From NCBI RefSeq assembly GCF_014648435.1, contig NZ_BMRC01000002.1, positions 248,001 through 312,000 of the forward strand: a DNA stretch of 64,000 nt. Direction: 5' to 3'. The translations under genes were made by a program, and so were the position numbers. Under the pieces are notes generated by a model, which was not told the DNA's origin, did no database searches, and worked only from the letters and a program-made list of their open reading frames with translations. This DNA comes from Nonomuraea spiralis (GTDB taxonomy: Bacteria > Actinomycetota > Actinomycetes > Streptosporangiales > Streptosporangiaceae). Position 1 is the first letter of the stretch. Every line of letters starts with the position of its first letter. Shown piece after piece: positions 62,468-64,000 of this stretch.

Positions 62468-63955
62468 ATGGTGGAAGTCGCGGCCGAGCGCGGGAAGCAG
62501 CATTCGTCACGGGTGTCGGAGGCGGGGGCCGGGTGGTCCTGTGCGCAACCGGGGGCGTTTGCCCAGCTCAGGCCGGACAAAGGTGGATTTACCTGGCTGA
62601 ATTTACGCACCCTTTGGTTGTCGCGGAACGAGATCCTCGCCGGTCTGTTCGGTGACCCTTCCGGGGAGGTGCGGGAACGGTGGATCGCGGCTCAGGAAGC
62701 CCGCGGGATAGATCCGGAATTTCGCATCAAGCCCGGCGTCGGGGGAAATTTCAATTTCCTGATTCTCGGCGACACCGGCGAGGGCGACGCCTCCCAATAC
62801 GCCGTCGTCCCCGGAATGCTGAAAACGGGACAGGACACGTCGTTCGCCGTCATCGCCAGCGACGTGATCTACCCGACGGGATCGGGCAACGAGTACGGGG
62901 ACAAGTTCTTCCGGCCGTACAAGGACTACGAGGCGCCGATCTACGCGATCCCCGGCAACCACGACTGGTACGACGGGCTCGGCGGGTTCATGCGGGTGTT
63001 CTGCGACGCCCCGCCGCTCAAGCCGAAGCCGGACCGCGGGCTGCGCGGCCTGCTGTGGCGCAAGCCGGAGACGATCGACGAGGCCCGGCTGGCCGAGGCG
63101 CGCGAGCTGCGGGGGCGGCCGGCCCAGCAGGCCGCGCAGCCGGCGTCGTACTGGGCGATCGAGAGCGACAGACTGCTGATCGTGGGCGTGGACACCGGCA
63201 TCAAGAACGTGCTCGACAAGAGGCAGACGGCATGGCTGCGCCGCGTCTCGCTCGACCCGCGGCCGAAGATCCTGGTGACCGGGAAGCCCATCTACACCGG
63301 CAACGTCCACAAGCCGTCACTGCTGGAGGAAGGCGGCACGATCGATGACATCGTGCGCGACCCGGCCCACCGGTACGTCGCGGCCATCGGCGGAGACGTG
63401 CACAACTACCAGCGATATCCGGTCAAGGTGGGCGACCGGGTGATCCAGTACATCGTGACGGGCGGCGGCGGCGCGTTCATGCACGCCACCCACATCATCG
63501 ACCGGGTGGACGTCGCAGGCGTCGCCGAGGACGACTTCAGGTGCTACCCGCTGCGCGGCGACTCGCTGTCCTTCTACAGCCAGCTCTACGCCCGGCGGCT
63601 GCGGATGAAGTGGCTCCGGCTCACCCCCGACGAGGCGTTGTGCGTCATGTCCCAGCACATCGGCAACCGGCCCGTCCGGCCGATCGAGGGCGCGGTCACG
63701 ATGACCCGGCGGATGCGGTGGGCCGCGCGGCTGCTCGGGGCCTGGCCGTGGCCGTTCAGGTTGCCGGTGGACAAGGTGTTCCACCGCTTCCTGTCGGAGT
63801 TGTCGGACTGGGACTCCCCGCCGTTCTTCAAGCAGTTCCTGCACGTGTCGGTCACGCCCGACCGGCTGACCCTGCGCTGTTTCGCCGCCACCGGATGCCT
63901 GGAGCAGGAGCTCAGGCCGCCGCTGGAGGACGAGGTGCACATCGATTTGTCGTAG
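62468..63955 (+). CDS. Metallophosphoesterase family protein
   Basis: A 495-residue calcineurin-like phosphoesterase. Metal motifs are ILGDTGEG (in place of the usual GDxH), ASDVIYPTG, GNHDWYDG and GGDVHNYQRY, so the second half of the first motif is altered. Between motifs lies an insertion around DRGLRGLLWRKPETIDEARL. The C-terminal 150 residues include a basic stretch, TRRMRWAARLLGAWPWPF, possibly membrane-facing. ATG 62468 is the best start, with ATG 62441 as an alternative. Substrate unknown; the window ends 45 bases after the stop. Confidence 0.85.
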   Translation: MVEVAAERGKQHSSRVSEAGAGWSCAQPGAFAQLRPDKGGFTWLNLRTLWLSRNEILAGLFGDPSGEVRERWIAAQEARGIDPEFRIKPGVGGNFNFLILGDTGEGDASQYAVVPGMLKTGQDTSFAVIASDVIYPTGSGNEYGDKFFRPYKDYEAPIYAIPGNHDWYDGLGGFMRVFCDAPPLKPKPDRGLRGLLWRKPETIDEARLAEARELRGRPAQQAAQPASYWAIESDRLLIVGVDTGIKNVLDKRQTAWLRRVSLDPRPKILVTGKPIYTGNVHKPSLLEEGGTIDDIVRDPAHRYVAAIGGDVHNYQRYPVKVGDRVIQYIVTGGGGAFMHATHIIDRVDVAGVAEDDFRCYPLRGDSLSFYSQLYARRLRMKWLRLTPDEALCVMSQHIGNRPVRPIEGAVTMTRRMRWAARLLGAWPWPFRLPVDKVFHRFLSELSDWDSPPFFKQFLHVSVTPDRLTLRCFAATGCLEQELRPPLEDEVHIDLS

Positions 63956-64000
63956 GTATTTGGCACCCTTATGTGCGTGTATGTCGTGGTAACGGGGGAG

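Overview
The window is high-GC, densely coded DNA typical of an actinobacterium. Markers of that group are a WhiB regulator, IdeR-type iron-box control, a heme pathway ending in HemQ, several mycothiol-type DinB/MDMPI proteins, an XRE/DUF397/HATPase triad, LigC- and LigD-type repair proteins and leaderless-looking starts. Gene content suggests the Streptosporangiales (for example Nonomuraea relatives), but the genus is only a guess. No rRNA, tRNA, transposase, phage or CRISPR array was seen.

Layout. 1-13 kb: a truncated Gfo/Idh/MocA dehydrogenase behind a LacI-type operator; RNase D and DUF3000; heme genes hemE, hemG (cgoX) and hemQ (chdC) around a DUF4349 lipoprotein; a three-gene ABC-2 exporter; a membrane-anchored repeat protein; msrB. 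13-24 kb: a LigD-like primase-polymerase, a small secreted four-cysteine protein, an MBL hydrolase, a two-component system, YceI, a fused double-domain acyl-CoA dehydrogenase, tandem RNHCP zinc proteins, and an AraC regulator paired with a RibD-like reductase. 24-36 kb: TPR protein, aldehyde dehydrogenase, GNAT, PgeF, LigC translationally coupled to a reductase, GlgX, OsmC, an ECF sigma factor coupled to an MDMPI protein, and a SigB-family sigma factor with a terminator-like hairpin in its leader.

36-50 kb: ankyrin/HEAT protein, DUF1707 protein, SigE-family sigma factor with a membrane partner, and an assimilatory sulfur operon. That operon has a 27-residue Cys-Cys leader peptide, a sulfite reductase, a 47-residue zinc ribbon not previously listed, cysH and a sirohydrochlorin chelatase, joined by overlapping stop/start codons. 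It is followed by YccF, YihY, a ZTP riboswitch with glyA, a divergent ArsR/oxidoreductase pair, an ECF sigma/anti-sigma pair, and rsgA behind a 17-residue leader ORF.

50-64 kb: phosphoribosyltransferase; HATPase, XRE and DUF397 genes with two matching palindromes; TetR and hydrolases; a secreted phytase-like esterase; WhiB; an iron-box-controlled [2Fe-2S] sucrase/ferredoxin-like protein; a TetR/GlpD/alkyl-DHAP-synthase-like divergent locus; a TPR protein and a metallophosphoesterase.

The window is mostly housekeeping and regulatory chromosome. The best leads are leader-level control: the cysteine leader with two mutually exclusive RNA pairings, the rsgA leader whose ribosome-binding site can pair with the sequence beside the rsgA start, and the sigma-factor leader hairpin. 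Other leads are the paired XRE operators and the iron-regulated Apd1-like protein that lacks one expected histidine.
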